Source: Bombyx mori (lineage: Eukaryota; Arthropoda; Insecta; Lepidoptera; Bombycidae). From it: DNA of 64,000 nt. The stretch lies in NCBI RefSeq assembly GCF_030269925.1, contig NC_085133.1, forward strand, positions 4,918,001 to 4,982,000. The letters run 5' to 3'. This document shows, one piece after another, positions 63,841 through 64,000 of the stretch (its first letter is position 1; every line of letters begins with the position of its first letter). A program made the position numbers and the translations under genes. The notes beneath the pieces were generated by a model that did no database searches, had not been told where the DNA came from, and saw nothing but the letters and a program-made list of their open reading frames with translations.

Positions 63841-64000
63841 ACATGGTATCTCTGGGGGTCGGGACCGGGGTCGTATCCGTGACCTGGCCCCCTTCCACCC
63901 GTTTTGTGCGGGGAGGGACCCAGACGTGGGGCGGCGTGCTTTGCACACTAACTCGCAGTAGGAAGCCGGGTGATGATAGACCGCATTCCCCCGACTGCTC
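63841..64000. mobile_element. GC-rich block at window edge, probably part of a mobile element
   Basis: Base composition jumps to GC-rich (GGGGGTCGGGACCGGGGTCG, GGGGAGGGACCCAGACGTGG), as in the two LINEs here and unlike the flanks. It continues past the window. No domain can be read from 160 bp, so class and strand are unknown. Confidence 0.4.

Noticed and set aside
1..64000. CRISPR array, operon, prophage or other bacterial-type system
   Set aside because: Composition, tRNA-derived SINEs, LINEs and Helitrons are eukaryotic. No regularly spaced repeats of CRISPR type are present.

Overview
This is a 64 kb stretch of AT-rich insect DNA built mainly from mobile elements. I found no convincing host protein-coding gene. 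The organism is almost certainly a silkworm (Bombyx mori or a close relative). The commonest repeats match what I know as the Bm1 SINE (tRNA-like head, A-rich tail ending in a CTAAGCAATAAAA-type sequence) and a BMC1/L1Bm-type LINE, and the Helitron ends are typically lepidopteran. The names come from memory and were not searched.

Two long GC-rich LINEs carry almost all the real coding sequence. (1) About 23.8-30.7 kb, plus strand: an R1-clade LINE. It has a gag-like ORF1 with three zinc knuckles, then an endonuclease/reverse transcriptase ORF2. The two are joined by an overlapping TAATG stop/start, and ORF2 is broken by one frameshift just before the RT core. A decayed, inverted piece of a related element follows at 30.8-31.07 kb. 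(2) 38,477-43,771, minus strand: a full-length Jockey-type LINE (BMC1/L1Bm-like). Both ORFs are open, it has a poly(A) tail and an exact 10-bp target-site duplication. It looks like the intact parent of about a dozen 5'-truncated copies elsewhere in the window, several of which also have clear target-site duplications.

The rest is a mosaic. It holds about 24 Bm1 or Bm1-like SINE copies, many cut at the same two internal points. It also holds 3' ends of RTE-like and other LINEs (4.3, 8.1, 15.7, 20.7 and 56.2 kb) and two solo LTRs of one family (13.3 and 50.6 kb), each with a 4-bp duplication. There are at least eight non-autonomous Helitrons, one nested inside another. DNA-transposon remnants include a PIF/Harbinger-like element at 60.9-61.6 kb with a transposase fragment, plus several terminal-inverted-repeat elements (10.5, 21.2, 36.4, 44.7 and 55.2 kb).

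Nesting gives a relative history: LINE tail into a BMC1-like copy (0.1-0.6 kb), BMC1-like copy into Bm1 (4.5 kb), inverted-repeat element into Bm1 (21.2 kb), LINE tail into Bm1 (35.3 kb), Helitron into Helitron (46.6 kb), Bm1 into a BMC1-like copy (54.5 kb), Harbinger element into Bm1 (60.9 kb). Between these lie AT-rich stretches with no recognisable gene, consistent with a large intron, an intergenic region or TE-rich heterochromatin; sequence alone does not tell which.
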